This document shows positions 48,840 through 61,227 of a stretch of DNA of 64,000 nt, piece by piece. The stretch's first letter is position 1. The number at the start of each line of letters is the position of its first letter. Location of the stretch: the NCBI RefSeq assembly GCF_019059575.1, contig NW_024881976.1, positions 394,001 to 458,000 of the forward strand. The letters are read 5' to 3'. Below the pieces are notes generated by a model that made no database searches, was not told the origin of the DNA, and saw nothing but the letters and a program-made list of their open reading frames with translations. Origin of the DNA: Amphibalanus amphitrite (taxonomy: Eukaryota; Arthropoda; Thecostraca; Balanomorpha; Balanidae). The position numbers and the translations under genes are program-made.

Positions 48840-49990
48840 ATGCTTGGGGGAAGGCGTTTTCACGCGACCCACTCTAACTTGGCTCCTGGGCCACGTAGCG
48901 ACACGCGGTAAGCGGCAATCGAAAGAGCGTCAAAATAATGACGGAAACACTTTGTTTCCGTCATTTTTCAGGTCAGGTCAAAGGTCAGGTCGCCAGAGGT
49001 CATCAAAGGTCAAATTTAGTCCATTCAAACAATTTTGGAAACTACCAACGGATAAATCGGGAACCAATAGAGCTACAGCGCCGCGGTAAAGCACATTCGA
49101 TAGCCATTTTACAGACCTTTCTGATTATTGCCCTCAGAATTGACCTCGGGTCATACCGTCGCGTCAACCTCGGGTTTAGCCTCCAGATGGCAAAACTCCA
49201 AAAATATCTGTGTTTAAGAAAAAATGTTTTCTGCAATACCTTTTGCCTCAAGACAGTGACGAGATTTATTTTGCCAGCATCGTGTTCCTCCCGTCGAGAC
49301 GCGTCGAAAGAACTATACGTTGACATTGAAATGTCATTCTCAAAATTTGACCTCAGGTCAAGGTCATGACCTGACCGGAAAGGGTCATGCTGCATATCAG
49401 TCGATCCGTATCGTCGAGCTGAACACATCCGACGTCGTTTCACCGCTCTAGCGTATTTTTATCAAAAGTTATAGCCAAAAAACTGCTGGTGACCGTTCAT
49501 AGCCTGAGATGACCTCAGGAGCATACAGAAGAGTCCCAACTCACTGGTGCACTTTCCTATTCAGTGTGCTTTGTTTACCTATGAACCGATGTTTGAGAGG
49601 GCATTGAACAACATTCGTCCAAAAGAGGCGCATTTCATAGATTCTCCTATAGACTTGTAATGGAGAGGTCGCAAAACTGACCTGACCTTAGGTCACAGAT
49701 ATCAAAAGTCCGAGATAAATATGTTATACATATTGTTTGTCTTATCAATCTCTGAAAGTTTCAAAAGTGATCGTTCAGTCGGTGTAGCTATCGCGAGTCT
49801 TTAATTAAACTTTTTCTGAGGTAAGGTCACTTGACGTGACCTGGTGACCTGACCTTGAACGATCCGGGTCTGAAATTTTCTCAAATTGTGTGGAAAAGAT
49901 GTATAAACATGTGTACCAAAAACGATGGCGCTTGGCGACGCTGTTTTTGAGATATTCGCGAAAAACCTAAGGGGAAGGGCGTAAAAACGC
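48840..49990 (-). mobile_element. Decayed inverted copy of TTAA element 2
   Basis: The minus strand matches 13090-14180. Examples are CGACGCGTCTCGACG...GGAACACGATG, and GCCGCTTACCGCGTGTCGC near 48900 against 14120. The termini have lost TTAA and most of the hairpin. 49274-49300 preserves GCCAGCATCGTGTTCC, the intact form of a site that is split by an insertion at 54341. Confidence 0.75.
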
Positions 49991-50790
49991 ACCCCCCCCC
50001 AGCATGGCGCAGTTTAATGGGAGAAAATTGAGATGCTCTCCTTCTGAACGAAAACACCCTCAGACATCGGGATACAGGTATATGTGACACATTTCATCGG
50101 AAAAATTCACTCGTGATGTGACCACTTTTATGTTACTGAGGTCATCTCAGGTAATGAAAGGTCTCCAGTAGGTTTTGGACAATAACTTTTGATAGAGATA
50201 TGGTAGAGCAATGAAACGCCTCATATAATTATTTTCCTTCTCGACAATACCGATCGACTAATATGTAATATGACCTTTCCCGGCTAGGTGATGACCTTCA
50301 CCTTAGGTCAAATTCTCAAAATGCCCTTTAATGTCAAATTCTAGTTCATTTGACTAGTCTCGAAAAATGGAACACGATGCCAGTTAAACTAATCTCCTGC
50401 AGGTCTGAACCAAAAGGTATTACAGCTAAACGTCCCCCGCGAATACGTATATTTTACGGCTAAAATGTTTACCTACCTTAGGTCAAATCTGAGATAATTA
50501 ATAAGAACGAGCATAAAAAGAGGTATCGATTGCGCTTTGCTGCGGCGCTTGTAGCTCAATCTCTCTCTGAATCCTGACTTATGCGCCGCTTTATCGAAAA
50601 ATGCCAAAATCGGCGAAATTTGATTTTTGGTTGTCTCTGGTGACCTGACCTTCGACCAGTTCGACCTAACCTTAACAATGACCTAAATAGTTTTATAATA
50701 GTTTTTGACGCTCTTTCGAACGCCGCCTACTGCGTGTCTCGACGTGGCCCACAAGCTGAGTTAGAAGTGGGTGTTCAAACACCCAAGCAG
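49991..50790 (+). mobile_element. Second decayed copy of TTAA element 2, direct
   Basis: Runs from a C-run at 49991 to GGGTGTTCAAACACCC at 50769, matching the right half of element 2 (for example TGCGTGTCTCGACGTGGCCC against 14133). It is head-to-head with the previous relic. Confidence 0.65.
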
Positions 50791-50799
50791 GTTCAATTA

Positions 50800-51509
50800 A
50801 AAAACGCATACGCTGGGGGCGGTACCGAACTGCTAGGCGGGGGCGGCATCGCAATAATGGGCGGCACAGCGCTGAGGGGCGCCACTTGCATTGAGAGGTG
50901 GCATTGTTCGGTGAAGGGTCGCGTTGAGGGGCGGTATCGCAACGAGGGTGGCACTTACAAGGCTGCCTAATAAGGAACGCTTGGCACATCCAAGCCCAGC
51001 TCGGCGCCGCCTGGCTGCTGCATCTTGAAAAAGGCCCTTGGTGTCGATGAGAAAGCCCCATTGTCAAATAATTACCTAGCGTCAGTGGTTTCAGGAGAGG
51101 GGGGCGCTATCAATCTCGAATGGGGAGGGGCGCCATTGATCTCGGATGGTCCGACTGGGATTTTCAGAGGGGCGCCAGTGGTTTCATAGGGTCGCCATTG
51201 ATCTAGGATGGGCCGACTGAAGTCTCGGTTCAGGTGGGCGCCAGTGGCTCTTGAGGGGTGCCAGCGATCTCTGATTGATGGGGCGACTGTGATCTTTAGA
51301 CTGCGTTGAATGCACCATTGGGCATGGATGGGGCCACTGTTGTCTTCAGCAGGGCGCCGCACGCTCTGGAGGGGCGCTTTGAGCTTGGGTGGGGCGACTG
51401 TAGTCATAGTGTCAAGGGACGTTGTCTCGGATGGGGCGAATGTGATTTTCAGAGGGGCGCCGGGAACTCTAAGAAGGGTGCCATTGGTTTCAGAGGGTTG
51501 CCATCGACC
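50800..51509. repeat. GGGGCGCC-type irregular minisatellite, left part
   Basis: Phrases such as GATCTCGGATGGGGCGACTG and AGAGGGGCGCCAGTGGTTTC recur irregularly. The array continues after element 5 at 52519, so element 5 inserted into it. Confidence 0.7.
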
Positions 51510-51513
51510 TTAA

Positions 51514-52514
51514 CCCTATTCCTGGCGGGGGGGGGCCTCAGGAGCCCCCCCCCCTGAGGTTTTTTGGTTATATCTCCCAAACGCTTTGAGCTAGGAAGCT
51601 CAAATTTTCTGACTTTTTCTAAAAGGCTTTTACGCAATTTTCTGAAAATTTTGAGTTGATCTGACCTCAGGTCAGGTCACCAGAGGCGGTTTGGTGACCC
51701 TACCTCAGAAAAGTTTGCAATCACGCCAGAGCTAGAGTTTTTGACCGATCAATTTCTTCTCTTCAGGCTTTAGTTAGGGTACCAGTATGTGCAATTTGTA
51801 TATCTCAGAATTTTCATATCTGTGACCTGAGGTCAGGCCAGACTCGTGACCTTTACATTGCAAGCCTATGGGAAAATATTGAAACGCCTCCTGCTTCGTA
51901 TAAACGAGTCAAAACCACCCAGTTCTTTCAGTATTATGGAAGATTATCTCATCGGTGATGATCCTGGTGCCGCTAATTGACAGGGGCACCGGCAAAGGTC
52001 ATCTGAGGTCATGTGACGTCATAAATCGTTTTTCTGTCAATAAATCACGACATGATGGTGTTTAAGACTTGTAAGTGGTACCAAACTGCTCGCCTGGTCA
52101 AGGCGCGTCGTTTGGTATGCAGCATGACCATACCCCACAACCTCATTGATGAATGACCTGACCTTGACCTCAGGTCAAATTTTAAATTGACCTGTGAAGG
52201 TCATCACATACTTATTTCGCATCGTCTCGGCGAGAGCAACAAAAAATGTATTGGTTTTATGTCTATGTTTCTTAGTTTAAAAGTTATATAGGTAACTAAT
52301 TCCAAAACATTTTATCGTTGATGACCTCTGGTGACCTCAATATTGACCTGACCTGAAAATATTTTTTGTAAAAGTTGTAGATCTTTAAACGACCTATCAA
52401 ACGCCGTTCGCCGTTTGTCGCTGCGATGTGTAGTTTTTGAGATCTGAAGGGGGGGGCCGAATCGGCCCCCCCCCCGCCAGTTTCTTGTCCCGGCGGAGCC
52501 CGCCAGGAATAGGG
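51514..52514. mobile_element. TTAA-flanked hairpin-end element 5
   Basis: TTAA at 51510 and 52515. TIR CCCTATTCCTGGCGGG, exact at both ends. Subterminal G-run hairpins: GGGGGGCCTCAGGAGCCCCC at the left and GGGGGGCCGAATCGGCCCCC at the right, here differing between ends. The right end has a CCCGCCAG copy before the terminal one. The interior has TGACCT/AGGTCA clusters. No transposase. Confidence 0.82.
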
Positions 52515-52518
52515 TTAA

Positions 52519-52890
52519 GATGAGGCAGCTGTAATCTCCGTTTAGATGGGCGCCAGCGACCTCGGATGAGAACGACTGTGATCTTCAGAAGCGCGCCGGA
52601 CGCTCTGGAGGGGCGTCGTTGGGCTTGAGTGGCGACTTTAGTCTCAATCGGAACAACTTCAGCCTCAAGGGGAGGGGGGGGGGCGCTAGTGGCTCTTGAG
52701 GGCGCTATTGATCTCGGATAGGGCGACTGTGATCTTGAGAAGAATGCGGGTGCCTTAGAGGGGCGCCAGTGGTTTCAGGGGGCGACATCGATCTTGAATG
52801 GGGCCGATTGGGGCAGCTGTGAACTTCAGAGAGGCGCCGGGTGCTCTAGAGGGGCGCCATCAACCTTTAAAGGGGCGACTGGAGAACAAT
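52519..52890. repeat. GGGGCGCC-type irregular minisatellite, right part
   Basis: Continuation of 50800-51509 with the same phrases (GGGCGCCAGC, GGCGACTGTGATCTTCAG). Confidence 0.7.
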
Positions 52891-53778
52891 CGGGTGTCCA
52901 AGCACCCCCAAAGAGATATTGAGCTCGATCCCTGCCTTCACATCACTCTTTAATTCATGTTCCCTCTGTAAAACGGCATCAGCCTAGTCGGCGCTAATTG
53001 GGGCGCCATCTGGGCGGCTGGGCGGAAAGGGAGGGCCATGGCCCCCATGCCCCCCCCCCTGAATACGCCACTGCTCACAAGCATGTTGGGAGTCTGGATG
53101 TGTGAGTCAGATAGTTTATCGATTGCTCGGTTGTTCCTTCTGACCCCGGTCAGCGCCGGCACGCAGTCAATCGGCTCTAGCATAGGGGCAGAAAACCGGA
53201 GCCACCACGTCGCCGTGTTGTAGCTCTGTTGGACAATAAAGTGTGTACTGCTTAGAGCATTGAGGCTGACCCCGCAAAGTCACGAGTAGCAGCTGTCATG
53301 CCGCAGAATTCGCATCCTTGGCTTATACCAGTGGCCGGTCTGGTAATCAAAACTATGAGTTCAGGCTTCAGCCAGGAAAAGGCTCCGTCGAGCAGTGGTC
53401 GGATCGAGAGTAGACTTCAGGTAATACAACGATCTGCTCCTCTGGCTGGCTCGGAGTAATTAAATATCCACATACATCACATTGGCCTCCCTGCTGCTCA
53501 CTCGTCCGTATGTTGATACTTGATCAGTGGCGTAGTCAGAAATCAGCAAAAGGGGGGCCATGTTGCTCGAGGGGGCGACTTTTTTCCCTTGAGAGGGGCG
53601 CCATTGTCAGCTAGTGACAGCGACGTCAGTATAAAATGTAGCGTCATGTTCATGCATGATTTACTAGAAGCTGCAAAATATGAGTATACGAACCAGCTTT
53701 TGCTGATTTTTCATAAAATCCCATTAATGCAATTTGCAGCCCGTTTTTATCAAAAAACCTTGATCGTGATGAAATTTT
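52891..53778. other. Hybrid of hAT-like ends; no gene
   Basis: CCCCTGAATACGCCACTG at 53056-53073 and CAGTGGCGTAGTCAG at 53525-53539 are the kind of end seen in hAT-like elements. They face away from each other; no complete element can be drawn. Confidence 0.4.
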
Positions 53779-53993
53779 AGCATGATATAGGTAACGAGCT
53801 CAGGCTACGGACATTTTATTCTCAAAAGACGCATCCATGCGAATTCGAAACGGTAAAATATACGTTGATCGATAGGCAAAATCTTTATTCTTTGCAAAAA
53901 AAAAAAAAACAATATACAATTTCACTCACAGATCCAAAGTGACCTGTGGGCTGTACCTTGTGGTCGACCGGGGTGGCCGTGCTTAGAATCTCA
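53779..53993 (+). repeat. Dispersed repeat, direct copy of 33815-34022
   Basis: Same landmarks as the copy at 33815, with an A run of about 14 at 53897. Confidence 0.88.
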
Positions 53994-54340
53994 GACCGCA
54001 CGTATGTAGGATTCACGCTGCTACTAATTGCCTAAATTGGAAAGACTTGAATATTTAAGACCATGAGATCCACCATGAGATCCCAACTAATTGTCATACC
54101 AGCAGCCACTGCAGTCAGGGGCAACCGAACGCTGACATACGTTCTGGATTTTTCTGCATCAATCACCTTTACAATTCGATGTCTAGTGCGTGCATCCCCT
54201 ACTTGTGGACATGCATGACTGCCTCTAGTGACTAACTGCCACTAGCCTCCAGAGGGAAAAACTTCAAAAAAGCAGTTTTTATTAAAAGCGTTTTCCGGCA
54301 ATAACTTTTGACCCAAGACCGTGACGACATTTATTTTGCC
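53994..54340. repeat. Dispersed repeat, then a relic of TTAA element 2
   Basis: 53994-54165 copies 48291-48480. 54230-54344 matches the element-2 relic up to GCCAGCA, where the next element is inserted. Confidence 0.7.
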
Positions 54341-54344
54341 AGCA

Positions 54345-56199
54345 GGGGCATTCCACGATAGATCGTACCACTTTTTTCCAATTTGACACTCTCATCTCTC
54401 GGAATTTGACGATAATTGGTCTCAAGGGTAATCAGGGGCTCTGAATCCACCTGTAACGATTTCAGGCTTATCAGATAAGTATTTTTTGAGTTATGGTGTA
54501 TAACATTTTTGGATCTTGCTTTGCAGCGCTAAGTTTGGCGGGCTGTAACTCTAAGACGGATTATTCAAATGCCAAATGGTATATAATGTTGAACTTGCAA
54601 TGAAACAGAGATTAATATGTATTTTTGAAATTTCGAAAAATACGCTATTTTTGATATATGACATATCGAGTTTTCTTTCATTTGTATTTTTTGGACTTTG
54701 GGACCAAATTTTTTTGAATTTTTATTTCTTTAATTTTTTTTTGGGTCGTTGTTAAGAAGTATGGAAAAAATTAGGAAGGTGTTCTTTCTATAAATGTATT
54801 TATTTTACGTCACGATAACGGTTTCGAATAGTGATTTCGGGAGAAGAGCTTACAAATGGCGTGGTACAGCTGCCTAGTGACATCACGAGTTAGTAGTTAC
54901 TGAAATTTCAATTGAAGTCTGAGTCATCTGAAAAAAAGTGAAGAGAGGGTTCATCCAACCCTCTTTCCTATAAGCGCGAGGGCGAAAAAGGCTGTTTGGT
55001 TCTGACATTGCTTTGGACGCATGACCATAGCTGTCCGAGATGAAAGTTACAGGACGCATACATGGTGTCCTCCAGAGGTCTCACAACTTGTATATCTGGG
55101 AATTTTTCAAGGTAACATGAGGTCAGGTCGGTGACGTGACATCACTGTTATAAATCAATGGGGAAATATAAAAAAACTGTTATTTTGCGCCGAGAATGAT
55201 CTAAAACTATCCCACGTACATGGCATCGTGATTTCATGCACTCCTTGCAAAGTCCAATGCTTTACTTTTGCATTGTTAACCTTGTGTGACGTCATTTATG
55301 ACGTCACTAGGGTCGTACGAGTTTTTCGTCAATAACTCCCGATCAAATCGAGCTAGAGAGTCGGGAAAGCCACCAATGGACTCGGGAAGACCTTCCGAAT
55401 CGAATGATATGCCATATGATACCCTTTGCCCAGCTTCGTGACCTGAGGGGCTCTGACCTGACCTTGACCCGAGGTCAACTACTTAAGTTGACCTCACCCT
55501 AGCAAAAAGTGTACCATTCGATGCACCTGAGCTAGGCGAACACAATGATGCCAAAATCGCGGCTCTGCGGCCATTTTTTGCGAAGTTATCTACTAAAAAC
55601 CGAACCCGTAACTTCAGTCACGTGACCTGACCTCAGACGCTACCGGTTAACCTGAGACCTTAAAATCGGGTACCAATCGCTGCGACTTGTAACGGCACAC
55701 ACGCTCGTTTTTTCCGCAAGGCTCTAGCTCTATTAGAAGCGAAACGGCGTGCTGGGGTCGTATCAACCCCTCCGAAACCCATTTTGTTTGCGGGAAAATG
55801 AGGAACTTATGGAAAGAACACCTTTCTAATTTTTTGCATGTCGATTTGCAATGACATGAAGTATAGAAAAAATAAAAATGTGAAAAATTTTGGTCCCAAA
55901 AGTCATTAGAGGCAAATGAAAAAAGATTAAGGTTTTTGCTCAACAATGAAATTTTTTCTTTGGAATTTTTAAATAGTAATATTAATTTTTGATTCATCGC
56001 AAGCTTAGTGTTGTTTACTTTTTGTCGGTTGCTTAACCCGTTCTTGAGTTATAGGCCATCAAACTCAAAAGTTTTGATCTGAGAAGTCTGATATTTTGCC
56101 AGGCGTCTTTGGGGCCTATGATTACCCCTAGGACCGATTTTCATTAAAATCTGAGAGATGAGGGTGACGGGCCTGGTACGATCTATCGTGGAATGCCCC
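54345..56199. mobile_element. TIR element with AGCA duplication and a paralogous empty site
   Basis: GGGGCATTCCACGATAGATC...GTACCA at the left and its exact complement at the right (26 bp). AGCA flanks both ends (54341-54344, 56200-56203). The uninterrupted paralog at 49274 reads GCCAGCATCGTGTTCC, proving the insertion. A 4-bp duplication alone does not assign a superfamily. It carries an inverted copy of 32400-32960. No transposase seen. Confidence 0.82.
55090..55640 (-). repeat. Inverted copy of the interior of the element at 32089
   Basis: Matches 32400-32960 reversed: TGACGTCATTTATGACGTCA, GAAAGCCACCAATGGACTCG, CATGCACTCCTTGCAA. Confidence 0.8.
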
Positions 56200-56203
56200 A
56201 GCA

Positions 56204-56321
56204 TCGTGTTCCTCCCGTCGAAACGCGTCGTGAAAGATAATTTTGAAAATTTGACCTCAGGTCAAGGTCATGACCTGACCGGAAAGGGCCATGAAACGTC
56301 AATAATCAAATTTGTATTCAG
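56204..56321. repeat. Remaining right part of the element-2 relic
   Basis: Continues CATCGTGTTCCTCCCGTCGA and GACCTCAGGTCAAGGTCATG as at 49277 onward. Confidence 0.7.
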
Positions 56322-57683
56322 GTGGGGGAGAGTGGGGCAAAGCGGCCACCCATCGTTTTAGCCCTTCATAGCTGGCGTCAGTACCAATTTATGGTTTCCA
56401 AATATACTTCTCTTCACGGTCGTTCGAATGAGCCAGACCGGGGTTTCAGGCCCATCACCATTGTTCTGTGAAACACAGAAAAGCATTTCTTGCCAGATTA
56501 CCAACTATGTTTACAATTTTTAAATGTTATAGTTCTTCTGAATGCTTGAGACGAGGTGTTAGTATCACTGATGTTAGTTGTCGGACTTTCGTCCCCGTCT
56601 TGAGTTGAGATGTTAGTTTCACAACGTTTCGACCAGTTACTTCTCCGGCCGTCGTCAGGTGTTCTTTGGCCCTTAGAAGGACCTGGATGTTGGTGGCGTT
56701 GCGCCGTACGCGTCATACCGTTCGAAAGCTCCTGTAGTCAGCGGGAATCGAACTCGGGTTTCCCCGGTGATAGTCCACGGTTCTAACCACTCCACTATCG
56801 AGGCAGACAATGTTGGCTGACCGAGTCCATGAGCAGTATCACTAATGTACGCCAGTACAGGGTTGAGGCAATGTGCGCATGCGCAGGAACTTGTGCTCTC
56901 ATGGAGGGGCTTTTGGTACCTCGTGCAGCGCCCAATGTAACATCTCAACTCAAGACGGGGACGAAAGTCCGACAACTAACATCAGTGATTTTAAATGTTA
57001 TGTTATTCCATAACCGTTTGGAATTTTTATAAGCGTTCTTGTCCATGCATTGCATGGTTATCGTACATGTATTCTACCAATTTTAATGTTTTTTACCCCA
57101 CTAATAGCTAAGCTGGAATATTTTTGTCTCGGACGGTATGCGCGGGGCAAAGTGGCCGGGGCAAAGTGGCCACCCCCCCCCCCCAATTGGCCATAAGTTG
57201 CTTCCATCTGGATAAAAAAACATTATTTATATTCAAATGTGTCGTCATGCATTCATCTTGGCCACTTTTCAGTTGCATGAGTTACCTAATAATGCAATTA
57301 AATGTTTATTTTCATGAAAATCCTTTCTTTGTTTACCTACAGGTGGAAGATGATAAAGTAAACATCCATCCTCGCTTAACCTTGTCACCATCAAATACCC
57401 TAGTCGTACACGATGCAACTATTTTGTTTCTCATATCGGGATTTGAGAAGACGCCGGTGGCCGCTTTGCCCCAGGGTATGGGGCAAAGTGGCCAATATGC
57501 ATAGGTTTAAAGTTTTGTCAATATCTTTCAAATGTGAACGCCTTTTGAAATAAAACGCAGTTGAAGTAAAAGGCAACTTAATAGGGATCATATTGGTATA
57601 GAAAGAATCTTTCCAAGTTTAAAAATCAAGCGTTGGCATCGTGAGAAGCGTTAGGGTGGCCACTTTGCCCCACTCTCCCCTAC
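56322..57683. mobile_element. TIR element with GTGGGGCAAAG(C/T)GGCCACC ends
   Basis: GGGGAGAGTGGGGCAAAGCG and onward GCCACCC at the left pair with the complement ending at 57683. The internal motif GGGGCAAAGTGGCC recurs at 57145, 57159 and 57480, again in both orientations. A SINE-like insertion interrupts it. No transposase. Confidence 0.72.
56531..56988 (-). mobile_element. SINE-like insertion with 13-bp target duplication
   Basis: TTTTAAATGTTAT flanks both sides (56518-56530 and 56989-57001). On the minus strand 56800-56725 reads TAGTGGAGTGGTTAGAACC and GAGTTCGATTCCC, an A box and B box about 50 bp apart, as in tRNA-derived SINE heads. The anticodon arm does not fold, so it is no tRNA gene. 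56571-56614 and 56942-56988 are inverted copies, unusual for a SINE. Confidence 0.55.
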
Positions 57684-57874
57684 ACGTCATTTTGGAGTAG
57701 TCGACAGGGCAGTGTTGACAGCTCCGGGTGTTACCGTGCCGTGCTTCTTACTTCATTTTGATGTTCATGATTCCACGGTTACTGATGTTGAACACGATAT
57801 AACGGGAGCTGGAAATTGATATTTCGAAGTAAGGCTTCAACTTCTTCACGCATTGTTCACTTTTTTTTTCTTAA

Positions 57875-60638
57875 AGGGACCATCCCACCTTAACATTAGT
57901 TTTGAGTTGAGATAGCCAAGTTTGCGGCCAGGCTCAGAAACCACCATTTATCCTGGTCGCAACCCCCGCAGCTTTATGGTGTTCAAGAAATTTCTTCCCT
58001 TTACTTGCAGGGTGGGACCAGCTTAGTCCCTATCTCTTAACCATTAGCGGTTTGTTGATGACGTCAGCAGTCATTTCAACGCCCGCCATTCCTTGAACCC
58101 GAGTTTTGCTGACCTTGAGCTCCCTTTTTTATCAACGTGAAATCCGTCGTCGGCGCTGAGAAAGCCTATTGCTTTTCATTTTAATTTGAATATTAGAAGA
58201 TACCCACCACTGGAACTTGGACTGATATTATACCAAGGCCGAAGATGATCAAGCTGCCTGCTATATCTGGAGCTTGGTGTTCAACTTCAACATGGAATGA
58301 AAAACAAAATATCAAAGCAAACTGGATATGGTACTGCAAGTTTAAGTCCAAAGAAATTTGAAGAGCTTACAATTGACATTAATTCTTTTCCCGCAAGGTT
58401 TCCATAGGAGATCACACCATGAAGAAATATTTTTGATGTTAACAGTTGAAAGGGGATTGATCTTCCAGTTTTGACGAAAGACGCTGCTGACTGTCTTTGG
58501 AAAAGGATGTCGGCATGAGGTGCAATTGTGCTTGTGAAGTGGTTATAACTGGTCTTTTCACAGTGTTAAATTAAATGTGCCATTGCAGCCAAGTGTGTTA
58601 TCATGTAAGGTAAAATCAAAACTACAATGTTGGTTTTACGAGCATTGAGAAGGCTGGTAGGTAACACCTGCCTGTGCTCGTAAATCATGCTGCCAAAGTA
58701 TTCTAAATTAATTTTATCATACACTTTTGTTGTCCAGAATGGTTGCACTATTGTTTGGTATCATATTATTCCATGTACATATGGTAGTGTTAAGTCCGAC
58801 CAACATGTTACCAGATTTGAAGCTGTTACGTTACCTAAGTACCTACCTGTTTTTTTTACTGGCGTGGTGAATGTCACCTGGATTTTGTTTTGAGGTGCAG
58901 ACCTAGTAACTCGGACTACATGGGTTTGAAGCTATTATCTATTCTGTTTTTACTGGCCTGGTGAATGGCGACTGATGTTGTCCGTGGATGGCACTGAAAC
59001 AAATTTTGAGTGTCAACTGCCATGTACAGTGTTTTAATACAATGCTGAGGGCTGAAAGTTGTCTTGTTTAGAGTGGTGAAAGTTCAGGATATGCCAGCCA
59101 CCATGGTGGGTCAGAGTTAATGTGTTGCAGTCAGTTCGGCTTCGGCAAGCACACGGATGGGCATACGCATCAAGACCTGCTCTGCCATACTTTCAGCCAA
59201 TTTTACCTAGGCAAGTCTTTTCTTTTTTTCTGCCAAAAGCTATGACATTGTGAATTTCAGTGCTGTGGCCTGTGTGTAGCTTTCAGGAAAGCAATTCTAA
59301 ATAAAGCTCTGATAAAGTGCATGAAATCAGCAATGCAGCCCTCTATTACATTTTCTACAACATCTTACTTGTTCCTTGCATGGAGAGAAAAATGCAATGT
59401 TATGAATTCGTTTATTCACATAATTTGACAAGCATGCAGTTACCTGCTACTATCACTGCACAAAACAGAGCAGAAAACATCAGTTGATCAAACACAAGAC
59501 ACAACAGAAGTTTACAACATAGGCCTGCCGAACCTGCTTCCTCCCACCACAGTTGATGCCATTTCCTAGCCTGGCTTGATGTGAGCACTGAATAGCTGCT
59601 TTGTCTAATTACAGCTCACTACCATTCAACTTAAACTACTCTCTTTAAAGTAAGAGTGAGAGCGTTCAGTGTTCATAGCAGCTCGACAGACGACAGACAA
59701 CAAACATCTTGACAAACCAACCAGTATTTGATTTGGCTAATGATTTATGTGCCTGTTGTATCATGGCCAAACTACTTTAACAGCAATAATCCCTGTTTCA
59801 TCTTGATCTTGCTTTTAATTCCATTTGAACTCAGATCTTGAAACAATCATCTGAAGTGATATCAGATACTGGCTTCTGTTTCTCTTGAAAGCAAGTTAAA
59901 ACAACAATGATAAACTAAGGCAGGAGATGTGAGTTGTGGCAGTAGATTTTTGATTCAACATATGTCAACCTTATATTGCTTGAGACCTCTGTGACAGACA
60001 AACAAATATTTATAGTTTTTTGATAGTTTGGATTCTTGGCTTGATTTAGCAGATCAGCTGTGAACCTTGACTTTGAAATCACATAAATGTCATGGTACCC
60101 GAACGAATCCTCGCATGACATTTCTTCGTCCGCATTTCTTCGTCTACAAATCTTCGTCGGTGCATTTATTTGTCCATCAATGCTTACTCTTGCATATATT
60201 TGCGTTGAAGAAGAAATGCGAGCCGATTTTCATATACCCTGATGCGAGACAAAGTAATGCGATACGAATAAATGCCCTGACGAAGATTTGCAGACGAAGA
60301 ATTGCGATACGAAAAAATGCCATAAGAAGAATTGTCCTGGAATCCTTTGTTGGCCATTATATATTGACCTTGATAAGATAAACGCATCATTCGCGCAATA
60401 TTTGTCGCACTTTGATACCAAATTATTGCTTCCAAATGCCGACGTAAAGAAAACCTTTATGTGACGTCATAGAAACAGCGGAGTTCCCAAAAAGTAAGCA
60501 AAAATAAAAGTCTTATATCTCGAAAACGGTTGAATATTTTCCGGTAAAATTTGGTAAATGTTCATTTTCGCTCTTTGTGATTCACGCTACATCACTTTTA
60601 TGCCAATTCATTAACTTTTTGAAGGTGGGAGGGTCCCT
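57875..60638. mobile_element. 2.76-kb TTAA-flanked element with AGGGACC TIRs
   Basis: AGGGACCATCCCACCTT at the left and AAGGTGGGAGGGTCCCT at the right, 16 of 17 paired, flanked by TTAA (57871-57874, 60639-60642). TTAA duplications occur in piggyBac and Kolobok. The ends differ from the five hairpin-end elements and there is no G-run hairpin. No ORF over 100 codons resembles a transposase. Confidence 0.68.
60088..60345. repeat. Inverted TTCGTC/GACGAA motif cluster
   Basis: GCATTTCTTCGTC-type words at 60105-60165 are mirrored by GACGAAGAATTGC-type words at 60278-60335. They form a loose foldback of short units. Confidence 0.6.
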
Positions 60639-60642
60639 TTAA

Positions 60643-61227
60643 CGTTTCCCTACTTTTTATTTTTAAATAACAAAACTCAATACAATTTTAATTGTCATCA
60701 CCAAAGTCAAATCCTAAGAAACTGGTGAGAAGCGTGGTTTTGAGAAGGCTCATTTTGCAACTACGTGCACCATATGGTAAAATAAATACCACACTTAGGC
60801 AGTGTCCTGATTTTCGTCAATTTGGGTGGAAACCCACACCCGAACAGATTCTCTTTGTGACGTCCCGGAAAGCCAAACGACGTCCCTGACAGATAAAAGT
60901 AGACAGGTATATCGAACACCAAAAGCAAACTAACGAAAAGAAATATCACCTCTGTGGCCTAAAAACACGGCTGTGCAAAATGACAATAAATATATCCCAA
61001 GGCCTCACAAACCCACTCTTATACTCAACTCCCCTTTCCAACACAGCTGGCGAACTGCCGCAACAGTAAACAACGCGGTTTTATTTTGGTTTTCTGTGCG
61101 TCAGATATGGATAGGTTTTTTCCTTTATCGTGAAGGTAATAGCTGCCATATGAGGGAGAAAAGACGTCGGAATAGAGGGATCTGAGGACGTCGTTTTCCA
61201 CTTTTCAGTTTTAGTAACTGTGCAGTG
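60643..61227. other. No gene recognised
   Basis: AT-rich DNA without repeats that I could place. Confidence 0.35.

Noticed and set aside
56715-56800. Functional tRNA gene
   Set aside because: A and B boxes are present but the anticodon arm does not pair, and the module sits inside an element with target duplication.
57124-57504. 126-codon plus-strand ORF in the GGGGCAAAG element
   Set aside because: No similarity to a transposase or other family recognised; it spans the element's own repeat motifs.
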